A stretch of DNA of 64,000 nt from contig NZ_CP075169.1 in assembly GCF_016865525.2 (NCBI RefSeq), positions 2,604,337 to 2,668,336 on the forward strand, read 5' to 3'. A model generated the notes under the pieces. That model did not search any database. It worked only from the letters and a program-made list of their open reading frames with translations, and was not told where the DNA came from. Both the position numbers and the translations under genes were made by a program. The DNA is from Sodalis ligni. GTDB taxonomy: Bacteria > Pseudomonadota > Gammaproteobacteria > Enterobacterales > Enterobacteriaceae. Positions 19,528-29,405 of the stretch are shown piece after piece. Each line of letters starts with the position of its first letter. Position 1 is the first letter of the stretch.

Positions 19528-20946
19528 ATGAATCCTCTTACCCGACCCGTCAGCGCACCACGGGGCGCCGTTATCGAACAGTGGCAGCCGGAGCAGCCTG
19601 AATTCTGGCGTACTTACGGACAGCCCGTCGCCCGTCGCAATCTCTGGATTTCCATTTATTGCCTGCTGCTGGCGTTCTGCGTCTGGATGCTGTTCAGCGC
19701 GGTGGCGGTCAACCTGAACAAGGTTGGTTTCCATTTTACCACCGACCAGCTGTTTTTGCTTACCGCGCTGCCCGCGGTGTCGGGCGCCATCCTGCGGGTG
19801 CCGTACTCTTTTATGGTGCCGCTGATGGGCGGGCGCCGCTGGACCGCCATCAGCACCCTGTTCATGGTGATTCCCTGCCTGTGGCTTGGCGCCGCGGTGC
19901 AGGATCCCCGTACGCCGTTCGGCGTCTTCGTCGCTATCGCCCTGCTGTGCGGCTTCGCCGGCGCCAACTTCGCCTCGAGCATGGCCAATATCAGCTTTTT
20001 CTTCCCGAAGGCCAGACAGGGCAGCGCGCTGGGGCTCAACGGCGGCATGGGTAATCTGGGCGTCAGCGTCATGCAGCTGGTGGCCCCGCTGGCCATCTCC
20101 TTCTCGATGTTTTCTTTTTTCGGCGGCGCCGGCCAACTGCAGGCGGACGGCAGCCGGTTATGGCTGGAAAACGCGGCTTGGATCTGGGTGCCGCTGCTGC
20201 TTATCGCCACCGTTTTGGCCTGGTTCGGCATGAACGATCTCGCCACCGCCCGTGCGTCCCTCAGCCGTCAGCTCTTGGTGCTTAAACGCGGGCATATGTG
20301 GGTTCTCAGCCTGCTTTACCTGGCGACCTTCGGTTCCTTTATCGGCTTTTCGGCCGGGTTCGCCATGTTGGCGAAAACGCAGTTCCCCGCCATGCAAATC
20401 CTGCATTACGCCTTTTTCGGCCCGTTTGTCGGCGCGCTGGCGCGTTCCGCCGGCGGCGCCTTGTCGGACCGGCTCGGCGGTATCCGGGTAACGCTCGTGA
20501 ATTTCATCCTGATGGCGGTATTTGTCGCGCTGCTGTTCCTTACGCTGCCCAGCCACGGTCAGGGCGGCTCTTTCGCCGCGTTTCTCGGCGTGTTCCTTTT
20601 GCTGTTCCTTACCGCCGGACTGGGCAGCGGTTCCACTTTCCAAATGATCACGGTGATCCTGCGGCGGCTGGCGGTATCGCGGGTACTGGCCCAGGGCGGC
20701 AGCAATGAGGAAGCGCAGCGGGAAGCCGCCACCGAATCCGCCGCCGCGCTGGGGTTTATTTCCGCCATCGGCGCGGCGGGGGGCTTTTTCATCCCCCAGG
20801 CGTTCGGCATGTCCCTGGCGCTCACCGGCTCGCCGGCCGGGGCAATGAAGCTGTTTCTGGTGTTTTACGTGGTATGCGTCTTGATCACCTGGTTTGTCTA
20901 CGGCCGCAATATCAATAACGGCCTGGCCACCAGAAAACCGCGTTGA
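19528..20946 (+). CDS. narK: Nitrate/nitrite antiporter NarK
   Basis: 472 residues, about twelve membrane segments, NNP branch of the major facilitator superfamily. The nitrate signature regions are visible: 'FAGANFASSMANISFFFPKARQGSALGLNGGMGNLGVS' in segment 5 (positions about 150-187) and 'GFISAIGAAGGFFIPQAFG' in the C-terminal half. A segment-2-like 'RVPYSFMVPLMGGRRWT' contains the substrate-binding Arg. The start has GAGG six bases upstream. It moves nitrate in and nitrite out across the inner membrane for NarGHI. Divergent from narX and followed by narG. Confidence 0.95.
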   Translation: MNPLTRPVSAPRGAVIEQWQPEQPEFWRTYGQPVARRNLWISIYCLLLAFCVWMLFSAVAVNLNKVGFHFTTDQLFLLTALPAVSGAILRVPYSFMVPLMGGRRWTAISTLFMVIPCLWLGAAVQDPRTPFGVFVAIALLCGFAGANFASSMANISFFFPKARQGSALGLNGGMGNLGVSVMQLVAPLAISFSMFSFFGGAGQLQADGSRLWLENAAWIWVPLLLIATVLAWFGMNDLATARASLSRQLLVLKRGHMWVLSLLYLATFGSFIGFSAGFAMLAKTQFPAMQILHYAFFGPFVGALARSAGGALSDRLGGIRVTLVNFILMAVFVALLFLTLPSHGQGGSFAAFLGVFLLLFLTAGLGSGSTFQMITVILRRLAVSRVLAQGGSNEEAQREAATESAAALGFISAIGAAGGFFIPQAFGMSLALTGSPAGAMKLFLVFYVVCVLITWFVYGRNINNGLATRKPR

Positions 20947-20974
20947 TCGTAGTTCCAGACAGCTGACAGATATG

Positions 20975-21197
20975 CTCGGAATCAATAAGGAGGGACAGGA
21001 TGCCGGAAGAGTAAACCGTCCGCGCCATGGACCAATACGCCGGGAGCGTATTGGAACAACGCCGTCAGGCGTTGGCCCGCAGGGCGGCTACCAAGGAAGG
21101 TAGCCGTAATCGCGCGGATCGAGCCTCCATGGATGGATTCACGGCAGGACTTACCGTATTGATACGATCCGGCATCCTGTCCCGACCGGGCACTATG
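20975..21197. repeat. Dispersed palindromic element (long copy) between narK and narG
   Basis: The element is bounded by a perfect 16-bp inverted repeat, GGGACAGGATGCCGGA (20992-21007) and its complement (21168-21183). It contains three further hairpins: CCAATACGC/GCGTATTGG, AACGCC/GGCGTT and CGGCTACC/GGTAGCCG. A short relative at 43770-43832 shares both outer ends, including the flanking CTCGG[AG][AG]TCAATAAGG, but lacks the roughly 165-base core. It carries no gene. It looks like a non-autonomous mobile or RNA-structured repeat. narG begins 56 bases after it. Confidence 0.7.
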
Positions 21198-21252
21198 TCA
21201 TTGAGCTCAAACTGCATGGGCAGCCTTTCATCATCAACCTGGAGACACCCGG

Positions 21253-24200
21253 ATGAGCAAATTTCTCGACAGGTTCCGCTATTTCAGCCAGTTGGACAAG
21301 CCCTTCGCCGACGGCCACGGCCAGACGCTGAATACCAACCGCGATTGGGAAGACGGCTACCGCAGCCGCTGGCAGCACGACAAAATCGTGCGGTCCACCC
21401 ATGGCGTGAACTGTACCGGCTCATGCAGCTGGAAAATCTATGTCAAAAACGGTCTGGTGACCTGGGAAACCCAACAAACCGATTACCCCCGCACCCGGCC
21501 GGATATGCCGAACCACGAACCGCGGGGGTGCCCGCGCGGCGCCAGCTACTCCTGGTATCTTTACAGCGCCAACCGGCTGAAATATCCCCAGATGCGCAAG
21601 CTGCTGCTCTCTTTATGGCGCGAGGCCCGTGGGGCGCATGAAGATCCGGTGGATGCCTGGGCGGCCATCATGGACAACCCCGCCGCCGTCCGGCGCTACA
21701 AACAGGCGCGCGGACGCGGCGGATTTGTCCGCACCACCTGGGAGGAAGCCAATGAGCTGATTGCCGCCGCCAATGTCTATACCGCGAAAACCTACGGCCC
21801 GGATCGCATCATCGGCTTTTCCCCCATCCCGGCGATGTCGATGGTGTCCTACGCCGCCGGCACCCGTTATCTGTCCCTTATCGGCGGCGTTTGCCTGAGT
21901 TTTTATGATTGGTATTGCGATTTGCCCCCCGCCTCGCCCATGACCTGGGGCGAACAGACCGATGTGCCGGAAGCGGCGGACTGGTACAACTCCTCCTATA
22001 TCATCGCCTGGGGCTCCAACGTACCCCAGACCCGGACGCCGGACGCCCACTTTTTCACCGAGGTCCGCTACAAGGGCACCAAAACCGTCGCCGTGACGCC
22101 CGACTATTCCGAGGTGGCCAAGCTGTGCGACCTGTGGCTGCATCCCAAGCAGGGCACGGACAGCGCGCTGGCATTGGCGCTGGGCCATGTGATTCTGCAG
22201 GAGTTTTATATCAACCGGCAGAGCGCATATTTCCTGGATTATGTCCGCCGTTACACCGATATGCCCATGCTGGTGCTGCTGGAGCAGCGGGACGGCTATT
22301 ATGCCGCCGGCCGGTTGCTGCGGGCCGCCGATCTGGTTGAAGGCCTGGGGCAGAGCAATAACCCGCAGTGGAAAACCGTGGCCATTGATGCCGGCGGCGG
22401 CGAACTGACGGTGCCGCTGGGTTCCATCGGTTTCCGCTGGGGCGAAAAGGGCAAATGGAATCTGCAGCAGCTGGACGGCGATGGCCGGGAAACCACGCTG
22501 CAACTGAGCCTGCTGGACCGCCATGACCGGGTGGTGGAGGTGGGGTTTCCCTACTTCGGCGGTACCGAACGGGAACATTTCAATTCGGTGCCGCTGGATA
22601 ATATCCTGCGGCACCGTTTACCGGTGAAATCCCTCACTCTGGCGGATGGCAGCGAAGCGCTGGTCACCAGCGTCTACGACCTGACCCTGGCCAATTACGG
22701 CATTGATCGCGGATTGGGGGATGAAAACTGTGCCGGCGGTTACGATGACATCAAGGCCTACAGCCCGGCCTGGGGCGAAAAGGTCAGCGGCGTTTCCCGG
22801 GCGAATATCATCCGCGTGGCGCGGGAATTCGCCGATAATGCCGATAAAACCCATGGGCGCTCCATGATTATCCTCGGCGCCGGCATTAACCACTGGTACC
22901 ACATGGATATGAGCTACCGGGGCCTGATCAACATGCTGGTTTTCTGCGGCTGTATCGGGCAAAGCGGCGGCGGCTGGGCGCACTATGTCGGCCAGGAAAA
23001 GCTGCGGCCGCAAACCGGCTGGCTGCCGCTGGCCTTCGGCCTGGACTGGCAGCGCCCGCCCCGGCAAATGAACAGCACCTCGTTTTTCTACAACCACTCC
23101 AGCCAGTGGCGTTATGAGACCCTGTCGCCCCAGGAACTGCTGTCCCCCCTGGCGGATAAGTCCCGCTTCACCGGCAGCCTGATCGATTTCAACATCCGCG
23201 CCGAACGCATGGGCTGGCTGCCTTCCGCGCCGCAGCTCAATACCAATCCGCTCTCCATTGCCCACAGCGCCAAAGCCGCCGGACTCACGCCGCAGGAGTA
23301 CAGCGTGAAGGGGCTGCAGGATGGCTCGCTGCGCTTTGCCGCCGAGCAGCCGGATGACCCGCAAAACTTTCCCCGCAACCTGTTTGTCTGGCGCTCCAAT
23401 TTGCTCGGATCCTCCGGCAAAGGCCATGAGTACATGCTGAAATACCTGCTGGGCACCGAGCACGGCATCCAGGGCCAGGATCTCGGCCGGCAGGGGGGCG
23501 TGATGCCGGAAGAGGCGGAGTGGCGGGAGCAGGGGGGCGAAGGCAAGCTCGATTTGGTGGTGACGCTGGATTTCCGCATGTCCAGCACCTGCCTTTATTC
23601 CGATATCGTGCTGCCCACTGCCACCTGGTATGAAAAGGACGATTTGAATACCTCCGATATGCATCCCTTTATCCACCCCTTTTCGGCCGCGGTGGACCCG
23701 GCCTGGGAATCAAAAAGCGATTGGGAAATCTATAAAGGCATCGCCAAGGCGTTTTCACAGGTTTGCCGGGGGCATCTGGGGGTGGAAACGGATGTGGTGA
23801 CCCTGCCCATCCAGCACGATTCCAATGCCGAACTGGCGCAGCCCTATGGCGTGACGGACTGGAAAAAGGGCGAATGCCCGCTGATTCCGGGTAAAACCGC
23901 GCCTCATCTCATGGTGGTGGAACGAGACTACCCTAATACCTATGAACGCTTCACCTCTCTGGGTCCGCTGATGGATAAGCTCGGCAACGGCGGCAAAGGC
24001 ATCAACTGGGATACCCTGACGGAAGTGGATTTCCTGCGCAAGCTGAACCGCGCCAAGCTCGACGGCGCCGCCGCCGGCCGTCCCAATATCGATACCGCCG
24101 TTGATGCCGCGGAAGTGATTCTGTCGCTGGCGCCGGAAACCAACGGCCAGGTGGCGGTAAAGGCCTGGACGTCGCTAGGGGTCGCCACCGGCCTTGACCA

Positions 24201-25029
24201 CCGCCATCTGGCCCTCAATAAAAAAGACGAAAAAATCCGTTTCCGAGATTTGCAGGCGCAGCCGCGTAAAATCATCTCCAGCCCCATCTGGTCCGGACTG
24301 GAGGATGAACATGTCTCCTACACCGCCGGCTATACCAATGTGCATGAACTCATTCCCTGGCGCACCTTGTCGGGCCGGCAGCAGCTCTATCAGGACCATG
24401 AGTGGATGCGCGCGTTTGGCGAAAGCCTGCCGGTCTATCGCCCCCCCATCGATACCCGCGCCGCCGTGTCGCAGCTGAATCTTAAACCCAACGGCAATCC
24501 GGAGAAGGCGCTGAACTTTTTGACGCCGCATCAGAAATGGGGCATTCACTCCACCTACAGCGACAACCTGCTGATGCTGACCCTCTCCAGGGGGGGACCG
24601 ATCCTCTGGTTAAGCGAGGATGACGCGCGGGAACTGGGCATTGCCGATAACGACTGGGTGGAAGCGTTCAACGCCAACGGCGCCCTCAGCGCCAGGGCGG
24701 TGGTGAGCCAACGCATTCCCGCCGGCATGATCATGATGTATCACGCCCAGGAGCGGATCATGAATCTCCCCGGTTCGGAAATCACCGGCCAGCGCGGCGG
24801 TATACATAATTCCGTGACCCGGGTCTGCCCGAAACCCACACATATGATCGGCGGTTATGCCCAGTTGGCCTACGGCTTCAACTATTACGGCACCGTCGGC
24901 TCCAATCGCGATGAATATGTGGTGATCCGCAGAATGGACCGTATCGACTGGCTGGACGGCGAAGGCAATGACGACGCCCAGGGCAACGCGGCGGCGGGAA
25001 CCTCACACTATACGGCGAGGGTAAAATGA
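21253..25029 (+). CDS. narG: Respiratory nitrate reductase alpha subunit NarG
   Basis: 1,258 residues, close to the 1,247 of E. coli. The N-terminal FS0 cluster ligands are His50 and Cys54/58 in HGVNCTGSC with a further Cys in PRGCPRGAS. The Mo ligand Asp lies in 'SFYDWYCDLPPASP' near residue 222. No Tat RR motif is needed, since NarG keeps only a vestigial leader and stays on the cytoplasmic face. It binds bis-MGD and reduces nitrate to nitrite with electrons from NarH. GGAG precedes the start. The stop overlaps the narH start. No break was found in almost 3.8 kb. Confidence 0.97.
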   Translation: MSKFLDRFRYFSQLDKPFADGHGQTLNTNRDWEDGYRSRWQHDKIVRSTHGVNCTGSCSWKIYVKNGLVTWETQQTDYPRTRPDMPNHEPRGCPRGASYSWYLYSANRLKYPQMRKLLLSLWREARGAHEDPVDAWAAIMDNPAAVRRYKQARGRGGFVRTTWEEANELIAAANVYTAKTYGPDRIIGFSPIPAMSMVSYAAGTRYLSLIGGVCLSFYDWYCDLPPASPMTWGEQTDVPEAADWYNSSYIIAWGSNVPQTRTPDAHFFTEVRYKGTKTVAVTPDYSEVAKLCDLWLHPKQGTDSALALALGHVILQEFYINRQSAYFLDYVRRYTDMPMLVLLEQRDGYYAAGRLLRAADLVEGLGQSNNPQWKTVAIDAGGGELTVPLGSIGFRWGEKGKWNLQQLDGDGRETTLQLSLLDRHDRVVEVGFPYFGGTEREHFNSVPLDNILRHRLPVKSLTLADGSEALVTSVYDLTLANYGIDRGLGDENCAGGYDDIKAYSPAWGEKVSGVSRANIIRVAREFADNADKTHGRSMIILGAGINHWYHMDMSYRGLINMLVFCGCIGQSGGGWAHYVGQEKLRPQTGWLPLAFGLDWQRPPRQMNSTSFFYNHSSQWRYETLSPQELLSPLADKSRFTGSLIDFNIRAERMGWLPSAPQLNTNPLSIAHSAKAAGLTPQEYSVKGLQDGSLRFAAEQPDDPQNFPRNLFVWRSNLLGSSGKGHEYMLKYLLGTEHGIQGQDLGRQGGVMPEEAEWREQGGEGKLDLVVTLDFRMSSTCLYSDIVLPTATWYEKDDLNTSDMHPFIHPFSAAVDPAWESKSDWEIYKGIAKAFSQVCRGHLGVETDVVTLPIQHDSNAELAQPYGVTDWKKGECPLIPGKTAPHLMVVERDYPNTYERFTSLGPLMDKLGNGGKGINWDTLTEVDFLRKLNRAKLDGAAAGRPNIDTAVDAAEVILSLAPETNGQVAVKAWTSLGVATGLDHRHLALNKKDEKIRFRDLQAQPRKIISSPIWSGLEDEHVSYTAGYTNVHELIPWRTLSGRQQLYQDHEWMRAFGESLPVYRPPIDTRAAVSQLNLKPNGNPEKALNFLTPHQKWGIHSTYSDNLLMLTLSRGGPILWLSEDDARELGIADNDWVEAFNANGALSARAVVSQRIPAGMIMMYHAQERIMNLPGSEITGQRGGIHNSVTRVCPKPTHMIGGYAQLAYGFNYYGTVGSNRDEYVVIRRMDRIDWLDGEGNDDAQGNAAAGTSHYTARVK

Positions 25030-26570
25030 ACATTCGCTCCCAAGTAGGCATGGTGCTCAATCTTGATAAATGCATCGGCTGCCACACCTGTTCGGTGACC
25101 TGTAAAAATGTCTGGACCAGCCGGGAAGGCATGGAATACGCCTGGTTCAACAACGTCGAGAGCAAGCCTGGCATCGGTTATCCCAATGCCTGGGAAGACC
25201 AGGAAAAGTGGCAGGGGGGCTGGATCCGCACCATCAAGGGCCGGCTGCAGACGCGCATGGGCAGCCGCGTCGGGCTGCTGTCGAATATCTTCGCCAACCC
25301 CCATATGCCGGAAATCGATGACTATTACGAGCCGTTCGATTACGACTACCAAAACCTGCATACCGCGCCGGCGGGTAAACACCAGCCGGTGGCGCGTCCC
25401 CGATCGCTGCTGTCCGGCCGGCGAATGAAAAAGATTGTCGGCAGCGCGAACTGGGAAGATATCCTCGGCGGCGAGTTTGAACAGCGCGCCCGGGACCGCA
25501 ACTTCGATAATATGCAAAAAGCCATGTACGGCGAGTATGAAAACCCCTTTATGATGTATTTGCCCCGCCTGTGCGAGCACTGCCTTAATCCGGCCTGCGT
25601 GGCGACCTGCCCGAGCGGCGCTATTTACAAGCGCGGCGAAGACGGCATCGTGCTTATCGATCAGGACAAATGCCGCGGCTGGCGCATGTGCCTTACCGGC
25701 TGCCCCTACAAAAAGATTTACTTCAACTGGAAAAGCGGCAAGTCGGAGAAATGCATTTTCTGCTATCCGCGTATCGAAGCGGGGCAGCCCACCGTCTGCT
25801 CAGAAACCTGCGTCGGGCGCATCCGCTATCTGGGGGTTCTGCTCTATGACGCCGACCGCATCGAACAGGCGGCGCTGGCGGAAGATGAGCAGCATCTCTA
25901 CCAAAGCCAGCTGGATATTTTTCTCGATCCCAACGATCCGCAGGTTATCGCCCAGGCGCTGCGGGACGGCATACCCCAAGGGGTAATCGACGCGGCCCAA
26001 CAGTCCCCGGTCTATAAGCTGGCGGTGGACTGGAAGCTGGCGCTGCCGCTGCATCCGGAATACCGCACGCTGCCGATGGTCTGGTATGTCCCGCCGCTGT
26101 CCCCCATCCAGTCCGCCGCCGACGGCGGAAATTTGCCCCTGAGCGGCGTGCTGCCGGATGTGGAAAGCCTGCGCATACCGGTGCAGTACCTGGCCAATAT
26201 GCTCACTGCCGGCGATACCGCGCCGGTGCTGCTGGCGTTGAAACGTCTGTTGGCCATGCGTCATTACAAACGCGCCGAAACCGTGGAGGGGATATCGGAT
26301 ATCAGCGCCTTGGACGAGGTGGGACTCACCGAGGCGCAGGCCCGGGAAATGTACCGCTACCTGGCCATCGCCAACTATGAGGATCGTTTCGTGGTGCCCT
26401 CCAGCCATCGGGAGCTGGCGCGGGAAGCCTTCCCGGAGACCAGGGGCTGTGGTTTCAGCTTTGGCGACGGCTGCCGCGGCAGCGACAGCCGTTTCAATCT
26501 GTTCGATACCCGCCGTATCGACGCCATCGATATCAGCGGTAACACCGCCCGTGGGGGTTCCCATGATTAG
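25026..26570 (+). CDS. narH: Respiratory nitrate reductase beta subunit NarH
   Basis: 514 residues, as expected. Four ferredoxin-like cysteine groups are present: CIGCHTCSVTC near residue 16, CEHCLNPACVATC near 184, 'CRGWRMCLTGCPYKK' near 217 (its Trp is the usual replacement giving a [3Fe-4S] cluster) and CIFCYPR near 244 with CSETCVGR. It carries electrons from NarI haem to NarG on the cytoplasmic face of the membrane. The ATG overlaps the narG stop, and the last codons overlap the narJ start. Confidence 0.97.
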   Translation: MNIRSQVGMVLNLDKCIGCHTCSVTCKNVWTSREGMEYAWFNNVESKPGIGYPNAWEDQEKWQGGWIRTIKGRLQTRMGSRVGLLSNIFANPHMPEIDDYYEPFDYDYQNLHTAPAGKHQPVARPRSLLSGRRMKKIVGSANWEDILGGEFEQRARDRNFDNMQKAMYGEYENPFMMYLPRLCEHCLNPACVATCPSGAIYKRGEDGIVLIDQDKCRGWRMCLTGCPYKKIYFNWKSGKSEKCIFCYPRIEAGQPTVCSETCVGRIRYLGVLLYDADRIEQAALAEDEQHLYQSQLDIFLDPNDPQVIAQALRDGIPQGVIDAAQQSPVYKLAVDWKLALPLHPEYRTLPMVWYVPPLSPIQSAADGGNLPLSGVLPDVESLRIPVQYLANMLTAGDTAPVLLALKRLLAMRHYKRAETVEGISDISALDEVGLTEAQAREMYRYLAIANYEDRFVVPSSHRELAREAFPETRGCGFSFGDGCRGSDSRFNLFDTRRIDAIDISGNTARGGSHD

Positions 26571-27297
26571 CCTGAAGATTATCGGCATGTTGCTGGATTA
26601 TCCGCAGCAGGATGTCCGGGATAACCGGGCAGAGCTTAACTCGGCGGTCCGGGCCGCCGCTGAGCTTACCGCCGCCCAAAGCGCGCCGCTGACGGATTTT
26701 ATCCGGCAGTACTGCGACGGAACGCTGCTGGACGCCCAGGAAGCCTATTGCGGACTGTTCGACAGAGGCCGCGCCATGTCGCTGCTGCTGTTCGAACATG
26801 TCCACGGCGAATCACGCGATCGCGGCCAGGCGATGGTGGATTTACTGCAGCAGTATCGCGATGCCGGTCTGCGGCTAGACAGCCGCGAGCTGCCGGACTT
26901 TTTGCCGCTGTATCTGGAATACCTCTCCCTGTGCCCGCCGGATGACGCCCAGGAAGGGCTGCGGGATATCGCGCCCATCCTGGCTCTGCTGGGGGCGCGG
27001 CTGCGGCAGCGCGAGAGCCGCTATGCCGAACTGTTCGATCTCCTGCTGAGCCTGTGCGACAGCGAACTGCGCAGCACGACCCTGCGGGAACAGATCGCCG
27101 GCGAAGCGCGGGACGACACCCCGGCGGCGCTGGACGCGGTGTGGGAAGAGGAGCAGGTCACGTTCCTGGGCGGGGAGGGCTGTGACACGGCGGAGCAGAC
27201 CCGGCACCAACGTCGTTTTGCCGGCGCGGTGGCGCCGCAATATCTGGATATCGGACAAGCCCCGGCGCGGCCGGCCGCCGACAGCAAAGGACAATAA
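26563..27297 (+). CDS. narJ: Nitrate reductase assembly chaperone NarJ
   Basis: 244 residues from the ATG at 26563, which overlaps the end of narH by eight bases. It is a TorD/NarJ-type all-helical chaperone: [16 protein letters not shown] at the start, '[17 protein letters not shown]' in the middle and '[17 protein letters not shown]' (the conserved E-P/L-D-F/H-L region). It assists molybdenum cofactor insertion into NarG and membrane attachment, and is not part of the final enzyme. The tail after about residue 180 is divergent, as usual in this family. Confidence 0.95.
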   Translation: MISLKIIGMLLDYPQQDVRDNRAELNSAVRAAAELTAAQSAPLTDFIRQYCDGTLLDAQEAYCGLFDRGRAMSLLLFEHVHGESRDRGQAMVDLLQQYRDAGLRLDSRELPDFLPLYLEYLSLCPPDDAQEGLRDIAPILALLGARLRQRESRYAELFDLLLSLCDSELRSTTLREQIAGEARDDTPAALDAVWEEEQVTFLGGEGCDTAEQTRHQRRFAGAVAPQYLDIGQAPARPAADSKGQ

Positions 27298-27299
27298 TC

Positions 27300-27977
27300 A
27301 TGGCATTTCTCAATGCATTCTTTTTCGATATCTATCCCTATATCGCCGGCGCGGTATTCCTCATCGGCAGCTGGATTCGCTATGACTACGGGCAATATAG
27401 CTGGCGGGCCGGATCGAGCCAGATACTGGACAAAAAGGGGATGCGCCTGGCGTCCAACCTGTTTCATATCGGTATCCTCGGCATCTTCTTCGGCCATTTG
27501 TTCGGCCTGCTGACGCCCCACTGGGTCTATGAGCTCTTTTTGTCCGTGGCGCTGAAACAAAAGCTGGCCATGGGGGCCGGGGGGATTTGCGGGCTGCTGA
27601 CCCTGGCGGGGGGCGGGCTGCTGTTAAAACGCCGATTGTTGAATCCGCGCGTGCGGGCCAATTCCAGCTTTGGGGATATCATGATCCTCACCCTGCTGGT
27701 GGTACAGGTCTGCCTCGGCCTGCTGACCATTCCGTTTTCCGCCCGGCACCCGGACGGCAGCGAAATGATGAAGCTGGTGGGCTGGGCCCAGGCGGTGGTG
27801 ACTTTCCATACCGGCGCCTCGGCGCACCTTGCCGGCGTCGCGTTTATCTATCGCCTGCATCTGGTGCTGGGCATGACGCTATTTCTCATGTTTCCGTTCT
27901 GCCGGCTGGTGCATATCTGGAGCGCGCCGGTGGAGTACCTGACCCGGCGTTACCAACTGGTGCGCAACCGGCACTAA
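27300..27977 (+). CDS. narI: Respiratory nitrate reductase gamma subunit NarI (cytochrome b)
   Basis: 225 residues with five membrane helices. Histidines that ligate the two b haems are visible in [17 protein letters not shown] (helix 2) and '[24 protein letters not shown]' (helix 5, positions about 188-210). It oxidises quinol at the periplasmic side and passes electrons inward to NarH. It begins two bases after the narJ stop and closes the narGHJI run. Confidence 0.96.
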   Translation: MAFLNAFFFDIYPYIAGAVFLIGSWIRYDYGQYSWRAGSSQILDKKGMRLASNLFHIGILGIFFGHLFGLLTPHWVYELFLSVALKQKLAMGAGGICGLLTLAGGGLLLKRRLLNPRVRANSSFGDIMILTLLVVQVCLGLLTIPFSARHPDGSEMMKLVGWAQAVVTFHTGASAHLAGVAFIYRLHLVLGMTLFLMFPFCRLVHIWSAPVEYLTRRYQLVRNRH

Positions 27978-28007
27978 GAAAAGCGTGTTTCGTTGAGGAT
28001 GCCTACA

Positions 28008-28352
28008 ATGACAGGAAAGCGGATTTTGCGAGAGAAGCTCACCCTTTACAAAATGATTGCGCTCTATGCGCGCCGCAGCCCGGAAGCCTTGCCCGATCCC
28101 TTTCATTATCAGGCACTGTATGAATACGCCGCTAAACGCCTCGATTGCTGTGTCTTCGGCGAAGAAAAACCGGCCTGTAAACACTGTCCCGTTCACTGCT
28201 ATCCCTTCGCCAAGCGGGAAGAAATAAAGCAAATCATGCGCTGGGCCGGTCCCCGGATGTTATGGCGTCATCCGCTATTGGCCTTGCGACATTTGCTGGA
28301 TGGCAAACGTCCTGTTCCGCCATTGCCGGAAAAATACCGGAGTAAAAAATGA
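28008..28352 (+). CDS. ygbA: YgbA-like protein (nitrous-oxide-stimulated-promoter family)
   Basis: 114 residues from the ATG at 28008, which has GAGG nine bases upstream; the ATG at 27999 abuts that site. Conserved cysteines lie in 'KRLDCCVFGEEKPACKHCPVHCYP', a possible metal site, and the signature 'MRWAGPRMLWRHPLLALRHLLD' is typical of PF11756. In E. coli, ygbA is under NsrR control and is linked to nitrosative stress. Thirty bases after narI, it probably rides on the nar transcript, fitting NO made during nitrate respiration. Confidence 0.88.
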   Translation: MTGKRILREKLTLYKMIALYARRSPEALPDPFHYQALYEYAAKRLDCCVFGEEKPACKHCPVHCYPFAKREEIKQIMRWAGPRMLWRHPLLALRHLLDGKRPVPPLPEKYRSKK

Positions 28353-28714
28353 CCATATCATGCAAACGGGTCTACGATCGCGTTGAAAAAGACGATGGTT
28401 ATCGGGTGCTGGTCGATCGCATGTGGCCGCGGGGATTAAAAAAAACCGACCTGGCCTATGACGAATGGTGCCGGGATGTGGCGCCGTCCAGCGACTTAAG
28501 AACAGCCTTTCATAGCTCATCGTTAAATTTTGATGAATTTGGCAAAGCCTACCGCCGGGAGCTTGGGGCGAACATCCCGGCCTGGAAGGCGTTACTCGAT
28601 CGCGCCGGGCAAGGGAACGTCACGCTGCTGTATGCCTCCCGCGACAGGGAGCGTAACCATGCGCGGGTGCTGCCGGCGTTTCTTATTGAGCATTATAAGA
28701 AAGAAAATGAATAA
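28349..28714 (+). CDS. DUF488 family protein
   Basis: 121 residues; the ATG overlaps the ygbA stop. The family signature 'VLVDRMWPRGLKKTDLAYDEWCRDVAPS' spans residues 18-45 and 'LLYASRDRERNHARVL' lies near the end. DUF488 proteins are small cytosolic proteins with conserved Arg, Trp and Asp residues and no proven reaction. Its tight coupling to ygbA suggests a shared role in nitrosative stress, which is inference. Confidence 0.88.
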   Translation: MTISCKRVYDRVEKDDGYRVLVDRMWPRGLKKTDLAYDEWCRDVAPSSDLRTAFHSSSLNFDEFGKAYRRELGANIPAWKALLDRAGQGNVTLLYASRDRERNHARVLPAFLIEHYKKENE

Positions 28715-28838
28715 AATTTAATGACTCGTGCGTACTATGATCTCCCCTTGATATAATGCTAGAGAGTTTGCGCGAGTGCCGGGGCTTAGCGCTGAAAGAG
28801 AGACTTAAATAAGGGGTTACCCCCCTAGTTCATTGCCG

Positions 28839-29405
28839 TCATTTTTTTGTCGAGAGTTTAACGGTCGCTTCGCTTGGCCAACTTAGGTTCATCACAACAC
28901 ATTGTTCCGTGTGGTGAGGTGGCTTTGGCGGGTTTTCCTCAAATTTCACATGGGTCATCGTCGGGTAATGCAATGTCTTCCTAAATTTTTTGTTCAGAGG
29001 ATTCCCAGTAAGAATTAACTCTTCCGCCTCATAAAGTAAATCTGAAGGGACTTGTTCAATATCATTGTTACTAAGGTCAACCTGAATGAGCTTTGTTGGA
29101 TATGGATAAGGTAAGCCGGTTAACTTATTGTGGCTGGCATTGAGGATGTTCACCTGGCGGGGTAATATCGGCAAGCAGCGCAATCCGAGATGGGATAAAT
29201 CAAGTTCTTCCTGCCGATGTAGGTAACATTCTTTTAATCTGTGCCAGGCTATTTGCCTATTTTCCTTTTCTTCAAACCAAGCTTCTTTGGCCCAACATTC
29301 CCAATTCCCTTGATAAGCGGGAGCCCAATCACCATTTCTTAACTGAGCGTTACCATCTGAAAAATCTTGCTTCGGGAAACAGGTAAAATATTCCGCGATT
29401 CACAT
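28839..29405 (-). pseudogene. Second short IpaH-like LRR gene, stop at codon 2
   Basis: The frame opens at 29405 with ATG followed at once by TGA (29400-29402), where the sister gene at 11955-12530 has CGA. Beyond that it is open for about 187 codons and collinear with the sister: EYFTCFPKQDFSDGNA, 'WAKEAWFEEKENRQ', LDLSHLGLRCLPILP, ILNASHNKLTGLPYPYP and 'VDLSNNDIEQVPSDL'. GGAGAAAT precedes the dead start. An internal in-frame ATG at 29183 could only give the C-terminal half. A C-to-T change is the simplest cause. No NEL domain follows. Confidence 0.72.

Noticed and set aside
21613..23676. Long minus-strand open frames inside narG
   Set aside because: They are shadows of the intact narG coding frame and have no recognisable sequence.
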